Below, piece after piece: positions 4,487 to 5,755 of a stretch of 5,755 bases of DNA. The notes under the pieces are model-generated. The model searched no databases. It saw nothing but the letters and a program-made list of their open reading frames with translations, and was not told the origin of the DNA. Location of the stretch: NCBI GenBank assembly GCA_027364815.1, contig DAHXOQ010000192.1, positions 1 to 5,755 on the forward strand. The letters run 5' to 3'. A program made the position numbers and the translations under genes. How positions within the stretch are numbered: the stretch's first letter is position 1; every line of letters starts with the position of its first letter. The stretch comes from Acidobacteriaceae bacterium. GTDB lineage: Bacteria; Acidobacteriota; Terriglobia; Terriglobales; Acidobacteriaceae.

Positions 4487-5755
4487 TTATTCGGCTTGCG
4501 GAATTTCGGCAAGAAGTCGCTTCCAGGTGCGCTGATTTTTGCGGAAGCTCTTCTTCAGATCTTCGAGGGTGCGCTCAAAATCAGGATTGTCGTGCAGGCT
4601 CTTCCATGCAGGATTCTTCTGGAACCAGGGATAGTTCTCATTACCCAGATAGATTGCACGCCGCAGCCAGTGCCGCGCCTCTGTTGAGTCGCCATCGAGT
4701 GCAAAATAAGTTGCCAGTCTGTAGGCCATCTCGCTGTCGGCTTCAGCGGCGGCTAGTGGCTCGTCCTGGAGCAAAGTAGCTGCATGCGCGCTGTCGCCGC
4801 GTTGCACGTAGCAGAGCGCGAGCGTTGGAACTGCGATGCGAAGTGATGGGTCGTCGTGAATCACGCTCTCAAGAATTTTGATGGCCTCGTCAAGATTGCC
4901 AAGCCGCATTTGCTGATAACCCGCCGAGGTGCGCAAGAGAGGATGACGCGGTTCAAGTGCGAGGCCTTTTTCAAGCTCATCGCCGGCAAGTTCAATTTGG
5001 TTTTGATAGTGGAAGACGCGCGCACGATGGTTGTAAAGCAAAGCTGCATTCGAGGGGTTCAGCTTCAACGCTCGATTGAACTCGGCAAGCGCCTCCTCGT
5101 ACATTCCATCGCCGCGCAATGCAATGCCGGCAACCATGTGAACGTTCCAATCGTTGGCTGTGGTCTCCAGCAGATTGGCGATTCCGTGACGCGCTGATTC
5201 CTTTTCGCCACGCGACAGCAGCATGTAAATGCGATAAAGATTAGCCTCGGCCGAGCCGGGATCAAGAGCGAAAGCTTCGTCAAAAGCACGCCGTGCACGC
5301 ATCACGTGAATCTGCCCGCCGAATCCATGGCGCACATACTGCAACTCCGCAATTCCAAGGCCCGACCACGCTGCTGCAAAAGTTGGGTTGCTGACGGTCA
5401 CGCTGAGAAAGAGCGAGTGAGCGCGGTCGAGATCTGCGCGTGCACTGGTGCGCGCCATGAATGCGCTGAGCAAGGCGCGAGCTTGCAGATACTCATTGCT
5501 GACTTTTTCTGGCAGACCATCGCCACGAACATTTTGTTTGGCTTGCTCAGTTGGCTCAGGAACATCGGCGGCAAGGCCCTGCATCGCTGCGTAAACTTCA
5601 TTGGAAATTTCATTCTGTACAGCGATCAAATCGAGTGATGGCACCGAGAAGGAACCGCCGGTGCGAATACTCTGCGCGGGAACGTCTAGTAATTGCCAGT
5701 TCAAATCAAAACCCTGCTCAGAGCGGAGAAAACTGCCCGTGAGAACGTGCGTGAC
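4487..5755 (-). CDS. TolB-like / TPR-repeat signalling protein, N-terminus outside window
   Basis: The frame is open from the right edge to TAA at 4489-4487, giving 422 visible residues; the true start lies outside, and the TTG at 5704 is not a start because the conserved sequence continues upstream of it. Residues 1-60 ('VTHVLTGSFLRSEQGFDLNW', 'LIAVQNEISNEVY') match the end of the TolB-like/FlgO-type domain ('vLtGsvrr..., lfalQdeI') found in CadC-like regulators, adenylate cyclases and acidobacterial Ser/Thr kinases. Residues about 85-370 form TPR-type helical repeats, for example 'ARRAFDEAFALDPGSAEANL', 'EEALAEFNRALKLNPSNAAL' and 'DEAIKILESVIHDDPSLRIA'. The C-terminus (GNENYPWFQKNP, then a helix with W411) is the usual end of this family. 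The TPRs probably bind a protein partner. The missing N-terminus is probably a winged helix or a kinase domain. It is 6 nt upstream of the ABC ATPase gene. Confidence 0.85.
   Translation of the reverse strand, partial: VTHVLTGSFLRSEQGFDLNWQLLDVPAQSIRTGGSFSVPSLDLIAVQNEISNEVYAAMQGLAADVPEPTEQAKQNVRGDGLPEKVSNEYLQARALLSAFMARTSARADLDRAHSLFLSVTVSNPTFAAAWSGLGIAELQYVRHGFGGQIHVMRARRAFDEAFALDPGSAEANLYRIYMLLSRGEKESARHGIANLLETTANDWNVHMVAGIALRGDGMYEEALAEFNRALKLNPSNAALLYNHRARVFHYQNQIELAGDELEKGLALEPRHPLLRTSAGYQQMRLGNLDEAIKILESVIHDDPSLRIAVPTLALCYVQRGDSAHAATLLQDEPLAAAEADSEMAYRLATYFALDGDSTEARHWLRRAIYLGNENYPWFQKNPAWKSLHDNPDFERTLEDLKKSFRKNQRTWKRLLAEIPQAE

Overview
The window looks like chromosomal DNA of an acidobacterium (Acidobacteriota, most likely class Terriglobia). 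This rests on gene content, not a marker gene. The content is a secreted FecR-like protein with a DUF6600-type Trp/Tyr/Gly region, a TolB-like/TPR signalling protein, an AHSA1-type SRPBCC protein with acidobacterial-style sequence, and a secreted protein of unknown function joined to ruvC. Base composition is moderately GC-rich. There is no rRNA, tRNA, CRISPR array, insertion sequence or phage gene.

Layout, left to right. (1) Positions 1-1452, minus strand: a 484-residue piece of a secreted FecR-domain/DUF6600 protein whose Gly/Ser/His-rich C-terminus runs off the left edge. (2) 1453-1585: its upstream region, with an 11-nt-period direct repeat and a possible ECF-type promoter. (3) 1586-2835, minus strand: ruvC (Holliday junction resolvase) followed by a secreted protein of unknown function, overlapping by ATGA. 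(4) 2836-2951: a divergent intergenic region. (5) 2952-3401, plus strand: an AHSA1-type SRPBCC protein, ending in a strong hairpin at 3404-3433. (6) 3402-3670: a gap that is not empty. Read on the minus strand it holds a possible promoter, an almost full-length Shine-Dalgarno sequence, a 16-codon ORF with a CxxC motif, two small hairpins and then the shared hairpin, together resembling a small transcription unit of about 210 nt. (7) 3671-5755, minus strand: a TolB-like/TPR protein (5' end outside the window) followed after 6 nt by an ABC ATPase with no permease nearby.

The genes do not form one pathway. The clear transcriptional pairs are ruvC with the secreted protein, and the TPR protein with the ABC ATPase. 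The most unusual feature is the small minus-strand unit at about 3404-3650; its function is unknown and its coding status unproven. I found no convincing new defence or mobile system.
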